Positions 23,214 to 31,855 of a stretch of DNA of 64,000 nt are shown here, piece after piece. The notes under the pieces were generated by a model, which worked only from the letters and a program-made list of their open reading frames with translations, had not been told where the DNA came from and searched no databases. A program made the position numbers and the translations under genes. The stretch is from Rhizobium bangladeshense (GTDB taxonomy: Bacteria; Pseudomonadota; Alphaproteobacteria; Rhizobiales; Rhizobiaceae). The stretch lies in contig NZ_CP071613.1 in assembly GCF_017357245.1 (NCBI RefSeq), positions 124,001 to 188,000 on the forward strand. The letters run 5' to 3'. Every line of letters starts with the position of its first letter. The first letter of the stretch is position 1.

Positions 23214-25163
23214 CTATTCGCGGCGCCACTCGACGCGGCGATTGAGCGCGTCGATATCGTCTTCGGTGAGGTTGGCCGTGGCGGTGACATCCACAGGTTC
23301 GGAGGAGCCGCGGCCTTCCGCGTCGATCTCCGCGTCGATGCCGTTGTTCTTCAGGAAATCGGCGACGGCCTTGGCGCGCCGCTCGGAAAGCTTCTGATTA
23401 TAGTCGTCGCCGCCTTTCCGATCGGTATGGCCGATCAGGATGATGCGGCCGGGCTTCTGCTCCTTCAGCGCTTCCAGCAATTCCTGGGCGGCCTCGGTGC
23501 CGATCGAAGTGAAGCTCGATTTGTCGAAATCGAAGGTGATCGGCACCGGGATCGAGACGGGCACGATGCCGCGCACATTTTCCGAATAGATGCCGCCGAG
23601 CACGCCGCTGCGGTGATCCTTCTCCACCGGCACGAAGCTGCCTTGCGGATTGTCGCTGGTGGGGTTGGCGGCAAGGATGCGGGCCTGGGCCGCGCGCTGG
23701 ATGAGATCGGAGATCGTATCGGCCGGCGGCGCCTTCGGCGTGCGGGTCTCGTTCTTGATGATTTCGATCGCCTGCTGGTAATCGGCGGCGGCATCGGCAA
23801 AGCGGCGGGCGGAGAAATAGATCTCGCCGAGTGTCGCGGAGGCCTGCCAGAGCACCTGCGGACTGTCGGCGGCGACGAGCAGCGGCTCGTACTCGGCGAC
23901 CGGCTTGTCAGCCGCCATCATCTCCTGGGCGGCGGCGAGCCTGAGGGCTGCGACGCGGCGCTGGGCGTTGATCTGGAACTGGCCACATTCGGCGCTGACG
24001 GCGATCGCATCGGCTTGTGTGGCGGCAGCCGTGATGTCCTTGCCGGCCACCGCCGCGTTCAGCTTGTCGAGCAGGGCGTTGCAGGCCGGCGTATCGGCAT
24101 TGGCCACCTCGATCTCTTCGCCGACCTGGCCAGGTTCGGCCGAACGGCCGAAGTTCAGCGGCGGCATCTTGATGCTGAAACCGCCGGGAAGCTTGAATTG
24201 CGGCATCTTGACCTGCGGCATCGGCAGTTTCGGCATCTTGGTCTGAGAGGACTGGGCCGGCTGCTTATACGGCGTCGGCTGATTATATTGACTCGGCCGG
24301 GTGGACGCGGTGGTGTCGGCTGGGCCAATCAGCTCCAGTTCATCGGCGGCAAGCTCTTGGCCGGGCGCCAGATTGGTGACGATCTTGTATTTCTTCGGTG
24401 GCTGCTTCGCGGCCTGTTCGGCCTGTTTCGGCGCCGGCTTTTTCGGCTTTTCGATCACCGGTTCCGGCTTCTTGGCGACATCCGGTTTGACGACGGGCTT
24501 CGGCTTCGGGGCGGCCTGCGGTTTCGGCGGTGCAACGGGCGGCTTTGCAGCCTGTTCGACCGGTGCGGGTTTTGCGGCGGCGACTGGCGGAACGGCGGAG
24601 GGCGGCAGGGCCGCCATGCTGTCGACCGTCGTCAGCGTCAGCGTCTTGCTGCTGATCTTGGTGCCGAGGCTGCGGGCTTCCTCAAGGCTGCGGGAAACGG
24701 CCTCCATGCCGCCGTCGATCGAGCGGAACATGCCGCTGCCGCTGCCGCCGAGATCGGCGAAGATGGTGAGCGGCTTGGAGGAATAGAAGACCTTGATCTG
24801 CTCCTGCCCGACCGGGCCCGAAACCTGCAGCCTGGCGCCGCTTGCGGGATCCGGCACCTGCACGCGCTTGCCGGCGGCAACGAGGGCATCGGTCTGGTAT
24901 TTGTTGGGAAAGAGCTTGGTGACGGAGCCGTTCGGAGAGACGTTCAGCACCGTGACGTAAGCGTTCTCGCTCGACTGGATGAAGAGGCCGACGACTTCGC
25001 CGATGGCGTATTTCGGCTCGGCGCGATCGAAGGTAATGCTCACAGGCCCGCTCTGTGCCGGCGCTTCCGTCAGCGTGCGTTCGTTCTGAGCCCCGACCTC
25101 GAGGATCGGCGAAAAAAGCGAAAGACATGTGGCTGCGGCTAGGATGGCTTTGCGGCTGAGCAT
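23214..25163 (-). CDS. OmpA-family protein with N-terminal DUF4384 and Pro-rich linker
   Basis: 649 residues. Signal peptide (MLSRKAILAAATCLSLFSPI, cut near VGA-QN). Residues ~38-140 are DUF4384 (AEPKYAIGEVVGLFIQSSEN; VSPNGSVTKLFPNKY). Residues ~190-340 are rich in Pro, Lys and Ala, likely spanning the periplasm. A helical segment (~355-480) has TPR-like spacing. The C-terminal ~115 residues are an OmpA peptidoglycan-binding domain (FDFDKSSFTSIGTEAAQELL; IILIGHTDRKGGDDYNQKLS; RRAKAVADFLKNNGI). First gene of the operon, it may anchor the DUF4384 partner proteases to the cell wall. Confidence 0.92.
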   Translation of the reverse strand: MLSRKAILAAATCLSLFSPILEVGAQNERTLTEAPAQSGPVSITFDRAEPKYAIGEVVGLFIQSSENAYVTVLNVSPNGSVTKLFPNKYQTDALVAAGKRVQVPDPASGARLQVSGPVGQEQIKVFYSSKPLTIFADLGGSGSGMFRSIDGGMEAVSRSLEEARSLGTKISSKTLTLTTVDSMAALPPSAVPPVAAAKPAPVEQAAKPPVAPPKPQAAPKPKPVVKPDVAKKPEPVIEKPKKPAPKQAEQAAKQPPKKYKIVTNLAPGQELAADELELIGPADTTASTRPSQYNQPTPYKQPAQSSQTKMPKLPMPQVKMPQFKLPGGFSIKMPPLNFGRSAEPGQVGEEIEVANADTPACNALLDKLNAAVAGKDITAAATQADAIAVSAECGQFQINAQRRVAALRLAAAQEMMAADKPVAEYEPLLVAADSPQVLWQASATLGEIYFSARRFADAAADYQQAIEIIKNETRTPKAPPADTISDLIQRAAQARILAANPTSDNPQGSFVPVEKDHRSGVLGGIYSENVRGIVPVSIPVPITFDFDKSSFTSIGTEAAQELLEALKEQKPGRIILIGHTDRKGGDDYNQKLSERRAKAVADFLKNNGIDAEIDAEGRGSSEPVDVTATANLTEDDIDALNRRVEWRRE

Positions 25164-25372
25164 CGGAACCTCCCCCTTCGAACAATCTCACACTGTGCTG
25201 AAGATGAGAATAGCACTGACCGGTGAAATTGGGATGGCTTCGCCTGTCTTGCTTGAGGGAGGGTTACAAATTATTTGGAAGCTGAAAGCTTCTGCGAAGG
25301 CAAAGATGCGAGCAAGACTCACGCGGCAGTATCCGTCGTCGGTTTATAGTCCGCTTCGACTAGAGGAATGCT

Positions 25373-25750
25373 CTAATTCTTCGGCTTCTGGCCGGCGGAT
25401 TTCAAAATCGAGATCAGGTCGCTCATTCCCTCCGGCGAGGAATTGTAGAGCCAGAGAATATCCGGATTGTCTGATGTGAATTCCTTGCCGGAGCCCGAGC
25501 CGATGTCGCGGCCGGGCGAGGTTGTCTGCGGCAGCTTGCCTTGGCCGGGCGTCAGCCCCTCGGCGCGCTCATGTTCGGCGATGATCGCAACGGCAGCGGC
25601 AAAGGCCTTTTCGTCATGCCGACGAAGTGCGGCAAGGGTGGGGTTTCGCGCGGCCAGCGCATCCTCAACCGGCCCGGCATGCCCTAGCCCGGGCATCTCA
25701 AGCGCCAGCAGCAGGCCGATCGACAAGGTCAGGAGCCGGGATTTCATCAT
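25373..25750 (-). CDS. Small exported protein of unknown function
   Basis: 125 residues. MMKSRLLTLSIGLLLALEMP then GLGHA-GPVEDALAARNP shows a Sec signal peptide and a short, hydrophilic mature part with TLAALRRHDEKAFAAAVAII and a Gly/Ser-rich middle. I do not recognise a family. The start at 25750 is chosen because the signal peptide begins there; the Shine-Dalgarno sequence is weak. It lies 209 bp upstream of the OmpA-caspase-serpin operon, same strand; the gap holds no clear promoter I can name. Confidence 0.65.
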   Translation of the reverse strand: MMKSRLLTLSIGLLLALEMPGLGHAGPVEDALAARNPTLAALRRHDEKAFAAAVAIIAEHERAEGLTPGQGKLPQTTSPGRDIGSGSGKEFTSDNPDILWLYNSSPEGMSDLISILKSAGQKPKN

Positions 25751-25876
25751 CGTCGTCACATCCGTCCGAGGGGGCGCCATCGCGCGACAAATGCGAGAAT
25801 AGGGAGAGGTCGGATAGAAGGCAACGGCGTCCGGCGCCAATCGATTGGGAGGGTTGAAATCGGCTGGAGAGAGATG

Positions 25877-26467
25877 TCAGAGTATCTTCAGCTGCTGCAG
25901 GCCGAGGCGGAGATTGCGCAGCATTTCGCCGAAAATTTCTTCGATCCTGCCGGTCGACCAGACTACCATGGTGCCGTAGGGCGAGCGCTTGCGCTGCATG
26001 AAGCCGGCCGTCTCGAAATCGATCAGCGTCTTGCGGCAGGTCTCGCTCGACATGACCGCGACCAGGAAGCGGGCAAGATTGGACTGGTCGATCGCCCCTG
26101 CCTTCTCAGCCCAGTTCTGGATCAGCCGCGGCTTGGTATCGGCGGTGAACATCGACGCCAGCGCCCGTTCCTGCGAAAGCCCGAGGCGCTGCAGCTTGGC
26201 CGGGTCGCGGGTGAGCGAAACGACGTAATCATTGTGCAGATCAGCGAAGCGTTCGATATCCTCGGCGGTATTGATGCCGAAGACTTTCATCGAATACAGA
26301 AACTCTGCCATCAGATAGGTCGGCTCGGAGCGCAGCTGCGCCAGATGTTTTTCATCCTTGCTGGCCGAGGCGGCGCAGACACGATCGGAGAAACCGATCC
26401 TTGCCGCGCGCACCTGCTCCAGCAGGCTGACGTCGAGCGCCAGTTCGTCACCGTTCCAGTCCAGCAT
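25877..26467 (-). CDS. Hypothetical protein, possibly with a C-terminal winged helix
   Basis: 196 residues, soluble, no signal peptide. The N-terminal half is helical (LDVSLLEQVRAARIGFSDRV; RSEPTYLMAEFLYSMKVFGI). The C-terminal part (NLARFLVAVMSSETCRKTLI, DFETAGFMQRKRSPYGTMVV, WSTGRIEEIFGEMLRNLRLG) has the spacing of a MarR-like winged helix, with a Gly-Thr turn as the wing. This is inferred by eye. It is divergent from the NlpC/P60 gene (149 bp apart) and upstream of the exported-protease operon, so it could be its regulator. Confidence 0.6.
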   Translation of the reverse strand: MLDWNGDELALDVSLLEQVRAARIGFSDRVCAASASKDEKHLAQLRSEPTYLMAEFLYSMKVFGINTAEDIERFADLHNDYVVSLTRDPAKLQRLGLSQERALASMFTADTKPRLIQNWAEKAGAIDQSNLARFLVAVMSSETCRKTLIDFETAGFMQRKRSPYGTMVVWSTGRIEEIFGEMLRNLRLGLQQLKIL

Positions 26468-26616
26468 CAGCTTCCCCGCCCAGTAAAACTTCGAGAGGAT
26501 GAACTTGTACTATCGCGGTCGCCGATCTCCAAATCGTTTGGAAGGCGACACCTTGCTGACGAGCCCCTTCTACCCTAACATTTTAAGGACTTGACGGTCT
26601 TTTGGGGGTCGAGGCA

Positions 26617-28221
26617 ATGCGTAGTCTTCAGTCGCATATTCTGGTGGCGGCGGCGATTGCGTTCGCCTGGCCGGTCCTCGCCAAAGACACGACGATCATT
26701 GAGCTGCCGAGCGGCGACGGCGCTCGGTCGGTCGGCATCATTTCCGCCAATGAGGAGGTCGAAGCATCGGGACCGGCGGCGATCACCGTCGGCGACGACG
26801 GCACTATCTACATCCTCGATCAGAATAATGGCCGCGTGCTCGCCGTTGACGGCGAACGCTCCCAGGCCCAACCCGAGGTCCTGCCGCTGCCGGAAAATGC
26901 GGCGCCTGAGGATCTCGCCGTCGTCCACAACGAGCTCTACCTCTGGTCGGACGGGGTCGTGCCGCTCGAGCGCTCCACCGGCGCCGACGGGCGGTCACAG
27001 ACATTGCGCGCGGTCGACGGCGGTGAAGCCGACGATTATACCCGCTCGGTCTTCGCCTCCATGGGGTCGGTTCCGCCGGGACCGCTGAACAGCATCATCG
27101 ACGAGATCGGCCGCAGCACCAGCCGGCCGAAAACCCGCCCGCCGGTCATTCAATATGTCCCGAGCCGCGGGCTCGGCGATATCGTTGCGCAAGTCTCGGC
27201 GGCGGACGAGAAGGCGGAAATCCTGCTGCGGCGGGCGAGCTCGGAGGAGAATTTCCTCTCTCTCCAACTTCCCTCGGAAGGGCGGATCGGCACCGTGGAA
27301 CTTCTCGACATCGACACGACGGGCAGGCCCTTCGCGCTGGTCGAACTCGTGCCTGCCGACCGGCCGGAACGGACGGGCATGCTGGTGGTGCGCTTTACGC
27401 CGAACGGCGTGATGGAACGGGTCTTCGATCTGCCGATCGAGGGCGACACGGTATTCGCGCGGCGCTTCGTGGCGATCGGCCCGCGCGGCGATGTGCTTTT
27501 CCTCCGCTCTCGGGAAAGCCGGGCGCAGGTGCTGAAACTCGACGGGCGCGAGCCGGGCCGCAAGCTCGCCGTCGCTCGGCCGCCAAAAGCAGCGATTGCG
27601 CCCAAACCCGGAAAGACGCCGAAGGTGGCAATCCTGCCGAAATCGCGGGGTGACGTCATCGAACGGGCAATCGGCTTCGAGACGCTGAACTGGCTGGTCA
27701 CGCCGGCAGCCTATGGCGGGGAGCCCGGGCCGGGTTGCGCCAACATGAACCGACTGCGCAGGCCGATCTACCTGATCGGCAAACGCGGTCAGACCGTGAA
27801 GGGCGTGCCCTATTGCTGGGGCTGCAAGACGCCGCTCGAGGATTTCGCCAATGGGGTCATGAACGGCCGGACGGCCGGCAACGTCTGCACCAAGAGCGCG
27901 CCGCAATCCAATATTCTCGGCGTCGACTGCTCGGGTTTCGTCAGCGATGCCTGGGGTCTGAAGATGCATGTGTCGACACGCGCGATCCCGAGCATCACCA
28001 AGCGGCTTGCCGACCCCTGGTCGCTGCAGCCGGGCGACGCGCTGAACCGGCCCGGCTCGCACGTCATGCTGTTCATGCGCTTCACCGACGACCGGAAAGT
28101 GGAGGTGATGGAGGCATCGCCGAACGCCTGCAAGGGCCGCGTCTGCCGCAATACCTATTCGCTCGGCAGCCTGCTGCTGCGCGGCTACCAGCCGGTGCGC
28201 TTCAAGGGGCTGGATGGCTAA
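26617..28221 (+). CDS. Exported protein with beta-propeller-like region and C-terminal NlpC/P60-type domain
   Basis: 534 residues. Signal peptide MRSLQSHILVAAAIAFAWPV (cut at LA-KD). Residues ~30-330 have repeated strand patterns (AITVGDDGTIYILDQNNGRV; PEDLAVVHNELYLWSDGVVP; GRPFALVELVPADR) resembling NHL/WD-type blades. The C-terminal ~150 residues look like an NlpC/P60 cysteine peptidase: VPYCWGCKTPLEDFANGV, then GVDCSGFVSDAWGL with the Cys, then WSLQPGDALNRPGSHVMLFM with the His. Such enzymes cut peptidoglycan peptides. A TTGACG-like -35 (26591) lies upstream. It is the only plus-strand gene inside the caspase region. Confidence 0.78.
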   Translation: MRSLQSHILVAAAIAFAWPVLAKDTTIIELPSGDGARSVGIISANEEVEASGPAAITVGDDGTIYILDQNNGRVLAVDGERSQAQPEVLPLPENAAPEDLAVVHNELYLWSDGVVPLERSTGADGRSQTLRAVDGGEADDYTRSVFASMGSVPPGPLNSIIDEIGRSTSRPKTRPPVIQYVPSRGLGDIVAQVSAADEKAEILLRRASSEENFLSLQLPSEGRIGTVELLDIDTTGRPFALVELVPADRPERTGMLVVRFTPNGVMERVFDLPIEGDTVFARRFVAIGPRGDVLFLRSRESRAQVLKLDGREPGRKLAVARPPKAAIAPKPGKTPKVAILPKSRGDVIERAIGFETLNWLVTPAAYGGEPGPGCANMNRLRRPIYLIGKRGQTVKGVPYCWGCKTPLEDFANGVMNGRTAGNVCTKSAPQSNILGVDCSGFVSDAWGLKMHVSTRAIPSITKRLADPWSLQPGDALNRPGSHVMLFMRFTDDRKVEVMEASPNACKGRVCRNTYSLGSLLLRGYQPVRFKGLDG

Positions 28222-28310
28222 GGCTGGGCGGATGGATTCAGGGAGCCGAAAGGCGCAACAAGCCTGGCACCCGGCACAGGGCATTCCGATCACATTGTCG
28301 ACCGAACATT

Positions 28311-28949
28311 TTACAAGGCAAGATCCGGAAGTCTGATCAAAGGCTGCGTCTTTGCGGCGTCGGCCGAAAGCGCGCCGACTGCAGCGGCTACTCCCGGTGA
28401 AACAAGCGAAAGCTCATCCGGGATCGATATCATTTTGATATCGAGCTGGTCGTAGTCGACGGTGTAATATCCGGTTGCACCTCGAGACACGACGTCCGGC
28501 CTGATCAGCAAAAGATCCTGCGCCATCGTGCCGACAAGGAGCGGTCCGCCCCAGATGTAGCGGAATGCATAGATCGGGATGCCGGCAGGAGATGTGCCGA
28601 GGCGACGAATATCCGTCTTCAGCCGGCGGTCTGAGTCCCACCCGGTACCGCCGCCGCCAGGATCGCTGCCGCCGGAGTCGCTGCCCCCGGAGTCATTGCC
28701 GCCGCCCATCCCGGAAGAGCTGTCCGAACCGGAACCCCTTTCCGAACGAGCAAAAGCCGGTTCCCGGTCATCACTCGTGGCGACGGCCCTTTTGACGGTT
28801 GGCGCCTTTTTGCGTGCCGGCTGCGCCGGCTCTTGAGTGGCGAAGAGCGTCTTGCCTCCCGGGTCAAAGATGCAGCCTTGCAACATGACGCCGGAGCCTG
28901 CGATGAAGGTCGAGCAGAGGAGTACACGGATGAAGACTTTGCTGGTCAT
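28311..28949 (-). CDS. Lipoprotein with S74-type intramolecular chaperone/self-cleaving domain
   Basis: 212 residues. Lipobox VMLQGC after a hydrophobic stretch (VFIRVLLCSTFIAGSG), so it is lipid-anchored. A Gly/Ser/Asp repeat region follows (SGMGGGNDSGGSDSGGSDPG). The C-terminal ~100 residues match the peptidase S74 domain of phage tail spikes (DSDRRLKTDIRRLGTSPAGI; YAFRYIWGG; VGTMAQDLLLIRPDVV). The Ser and Lys of the S74 dyad are present at the right spacing in SDRRLK. In phages this domain trimerises then cuts itself off; here it sits near the lipid anchor. It follows the caspase-Sel1 gene by 21 bases and is probably in its operon. Confidence 0.85.
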   Translation of the reverse strand: MTSKVFIRVLLCSTFIAGSGVMLQGCIFDPGGKTLFATQEPAQPARKKAPTVKRAVATSDDREPAFARSERGSGSDSSSGMGGGNDSGGSDSGGSDPGGGGTGWDSDRRLKTDIRRLGTSPAGIPIYAFRYIWGGPLLVGTMAQDLLLIRPDVVSRGATGYYTVDYDQLDIKMISIPDELSLVSPGVAAAVGALSADAAKTQPLIRLPDLAL

Positions 28950-28970
28950 GTCAGGCCCCCGGGTCACCGT

Positions 28971-31559
28971 TTAAAAAAGATCATATCGCGGATTTCGCTT
29001 TGCCCAGGTCGCTTTCGCAAGAAGCGTCAGCCTCTCGTTGATTGACTTCGTCTTCGGCAGAGCCTTCAGTTCCTGAGGAGTCAATTCCGCCGAAAACGCC
29101 TCTGCAGCCTTCTTTTTGGCGGAGTCAGCCAAGGATGCGAGCTCCTTGTCGGACTGCTTTTTAGGATCGCCGGTGCCGGGCCTGTTGAGCGCGCTTGCAA
29201 GAGCGAAATAGCGAGCGGCGGTCACAAGGCTTTCCGCATCCGAACCGTCAGCCTTGGCCATCTTGGCCCGCTCGAACGCGCTCCAATAATCGCCGCGCTC
29301 CGCGCCCATTTCCAGCCATGAAACGGCTGCAGCCTCGTCCTTAGGCACCCCTAAGCCGTCTCTATACATGAGGCCGATGTTCCGCGGGGCATAAGGCTGG
29401 CCGCCGTCCGCTGCCTTTTTGAAAAGCTCCAGCGCCTTCTCCAGGTTCTGCGGCACGCCTTTGCCTGCGCGATAAATCATCCCGAGGCTGTTCATCGAAT
29501 ATATGTCGTCTCTCTTGAGACCCGACTCGTAAAAGCGAATGCCGCGTTCCATGTCGGATGGGACGTTGACGCCGTTCGAGAAAATGTAGCCGAGTTCGTT
29601 CATGGCGTAAGTGTGGCCGAGGTCGGCTGCCTGGAGCATAAGCTTCAGGCCTTCCTCGGTGTCGGCTTTCACACCGCGGCCATAATAGAGGCTTTTGCCA
29701 TAGGCATAGAGCGCGTAGGGATCCCCCTTCTTCGCGCCGATGGCGGCTATCTCGCTTGATTTGCCGGGATTTGCCGGCACAGACGCTCCGACGAGATAGA
29801 GCGAGGCGAGTTCGGAAATCGCCCTGACATGCCCGGCATCCATCGCCTTCTTGATCGTCGCAAAAGCCGCCTTCGTCTCGCGGTTGGCAAGCTGTGCGCG
29901 GCCGAGCTGATAGACGAAGCGGGCGACCTCGGGATAGGTCTTCATTGCCTCGCTGCACGCAGGCAGCGCGATGGCGGGATCGATTTCGTTCGGCAGCTTG
30001 CCCGCGGTCACTCCCTGCAGGTCGAGGGGGGCGGCGGCTGCGGTATCACAGTCATCAAGCGTCGGTTTGAAGGTAACGGTGGCAGGCGGCAAATCGTCGT
30101 TGGCGGCTTGCAGTGTCAGCGCGAAAGGCTGGTTTTCAGTGCCGATCTGCGGCTCGAAGGAAAGTGCCGCAATATCCTTTGCTTCAAGCACGTGGCCGGG
30201 CCCGATCACCCGGTCTCCGGCACGCAGCGTGCCCTTGTCGGGCAGGGCAGCGACCTTGAAGGTCATTTCCGCAGCCGATGCGGGTACTTCAGGCAGGCCG
30301 GCTTCGACGGGACCGACGCCGATCGTTGTCTCGACGTCACGCGGCAGCGCTTTCAGATAGGCGCCGGCATCGGCAAGCCGCGCCTGCTTTTCCTGTTCGA
30401 GCTGGGCGAGCTTGGCGCCGGCATCCGCCGAGACAGTGATGGCGACTACGCCTTGCGTCGCCTGGCCATAGGGATCGCTGACGGTATAGCCGATCAGGCC
30501 TACGGTCCCGGCGGCAACGCCGGTCGAGTCGTAAGAGAGCGCGGTCAGCGCCGCGGCAGGCATCTTGGCGCCCTGCTCCACCGGCTTGCCTTCGAAGCTC
30601 AGTCGGCCTGTCTGCGGAAGCTGGTTCAGGGTCACCAGCAGCGCCGAGCCGGTTTCGTCATGCGGCGGCGCGATCGGCAGCTTGGTCGCGGCCACACCCT
30701 CCGGCACGCTCACCTGCTGCATCGGCTCGACGCTCGGCGGCGGCGGCGCCGGAATGAAATAGAAGCTGTCCATCAGCGAGGAGTTTTCCCACGGCACCTG
30801 CTTGCCCTTGGTCATGGCGATGACGTCGCGACGCACATCGGTCAGCACCTGGCGGATTTCTTTGTTGGGCTCGCTGGCGCGCTTGATGAAGGATTCGGAA
30901 TAGGGGCTCAGCGCCCCCTCGCCATCGAGCGCCACCTGGCCGGGTTCCGTGGAAAAGGCGATCAGGCTGCCGAGGTCGCTGTCGATGCGGGCAAGACCTC
31001 GCGTGGCGCCGACCGGTTCCAACTTTTGCGCCATCCAGAATTTCTGCGCATTGAATGGATTGTTGCGGCAGGCATCGAGGAAGATCAGCTGCACGCGCGA
31101 ATTCTGCTTGAGGTGGTTGAGGATGAGGTCGAGCGGCATGGTCTGCGTCTCGACGTCATAGGGAGTCTCCAGCGTGGCATCGACCGGCACGATGAAATTC
31201 TGTCCGCCGACCTGGATGCCGTGGCCGGAATAATAAATGAGACCGGCCTCCGCATTATTGGCCGAGCGGAGGAAGCTGCGCACCGTGTCCTCAAGCCCGA
31301 TCCGGTCCACATTGATGCCGATCGTGATGTCGAAACCTGCCTTGCGCAGCGTGTTAGCGACTTCCTGGACATCGTTTGCAGGATTAGGCAATGAGGGCAG
31401 CGTCTTATAAACGGAATTTCCGACGATCAATGCAACCCGCCGGCCATCCTGTTCATCGGGTGCCGCGGCAGCGGGTCGTCCAAGCCCGAGAAAGACCAAT
31501 GCTGTCAGGAAGATCAGCAGTATAGCCGCAAGGCTGTTCTTTCCGTGAAACTCGGGCAT
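28971..31559 (-). CDS. Exported caspase-like protease with Sel1 repeats
   Basis: 862 residues. Signal peptide ~8-33 (LAAILLIFLTALVFLGLG, cut after AAA). Caspase p20 domain ~40-270 with His113 (IYYSGHGIQVGG) and Cys164 (LIFLDACRNNPF), both intact; DACRNNPF is the usual motif of bacterial EACC-type C14 proteases. The middle (~290-560) has repeated beta segments of unknown kind (TGRLSFEGKPVEQGAKMPAA; KGTLRAGDRVIGPGHVL). The C-terminal ~250 residues hold about five Sel1 repeats (AYGKSLYYGRGVKADTEEGL; LGMIYRAGKGVPQNLEKALE; IGLMYRDGLGVPKDEAAAVS), which bind partner proteins. The start at 31559 has GGTGGAG. Confidence 0.93.
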   Translation of the reverse strand: MPEFHGKNSLAAILLIFLTALVFLGLGRPAAAAPDEQDGRRVALIVGNSVYKTLPSLPNPANDVQEVANTLRKAGFDITIGINVDRIGLEDTVRSFLRSANNAEAGLIYYSGHGIQVGGQNFIVPVDATLETPYDVETQTMPLDLILNHLKQNSRVQLIFLDACRNNPFNAQKFWMAQKLEPVGATRGLARIDSDLGSLIAFSTEPGQVALDGEGALSPYSESFIKRASEPNKEIRQVLTDVRRDVIAMTKGKQVPWENSSLMDSFYFIPAPPPPSVEPMQQVSVPEGVAATKLPIAPPHDETGSALLVTLNQLPQTGRLSFEGKPVEQGAKMPAAALTALSYDSTGVAAGTVGLIGYTVSDPYGQATQGVVAITVSADAGAKLAQLEQEKQARLADAGAYLKALPRDVETTIGVGPVEAGLPEVPASAAEMTFKVAALPDKGTLRAGDRVIGPGHVLEAKDIAALSFEPQIGTENQPFALTLQAANDDLPPATVTFKPTLDDCDTAAAAPLDLQGVTAGKLPNEIDPAIALPACSEAMKTYPEVARFVYQLGRAQLANRETKAAFATIKKAMDAGHVRAISELASLYLVGASVPANPGKSSEIAAIGAKKGDPYALYAYGKSLYYGRGVKADTEEGLKLMLQAADLGHTYAMNELGYIFSNGVNVPSDMERGIRFYESGLKRDDIYSMNSLGMIYRAGKGVPQNLEKALELFKKAADGGQPYAPRNIGLMYRDGLGVPKDEAAAVSWLEMGAERGDYWSAFERAKMAKADGSDAESLVTAARYFALASALNRPGTGDPKKQSDKELASLADSAKKKAAEAFSAELTPQELKALPKTKSINERLTLLAKATWAKRNPRYDLF

Positions 31560-31855
31560 AGCTCCACCGCAGATAATACTGGTTGGATGATTTATTGACC
31601 GGCAAAATAAAAATATTCCCGCCACTGTAAAAAAGCAAGTTTGTTAGCTTTCAAAGCAATTGGAGGGCTCCCAAGAAATGATCGCTATGGGTGATTTAGT
31701 AGTACATCTCCCGCGCCTGAACGCTCCGATGCTCTTCGTGTGAATGCAGGATATTCCTCTGTCCGCGGCGAGATCGCCGGCGTGTCGCTCCTGCATTGGG
31801 AAATCATTGGTCCGATAAGGATCCGGCGCGAGGTAGCGGGGCCAGCCTTTTCGGC

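Noticed and set aside
23163..25142. 659-codon plus-strand frame opposite the OmpA-like gene
   Set aside because: The minus strand has a signal peptide, DUF4384 and OmpA domain; the antisense frame has only bias-derived Gly/Arg/Leu repeats.
26995..28293. 432-codon minus-strand frame opposite the NlpC/P60 gene
   Set aside because: The plus strand has a signal peptide and peptidase motifs; this frame has none.
29829..31394. 521-codon plus-strand frame opposite the caspase-Sel1 gene
   Set aside because: No recognisable domain; the minus strand carries catalytic caspase motifs and Sel1 repeats.
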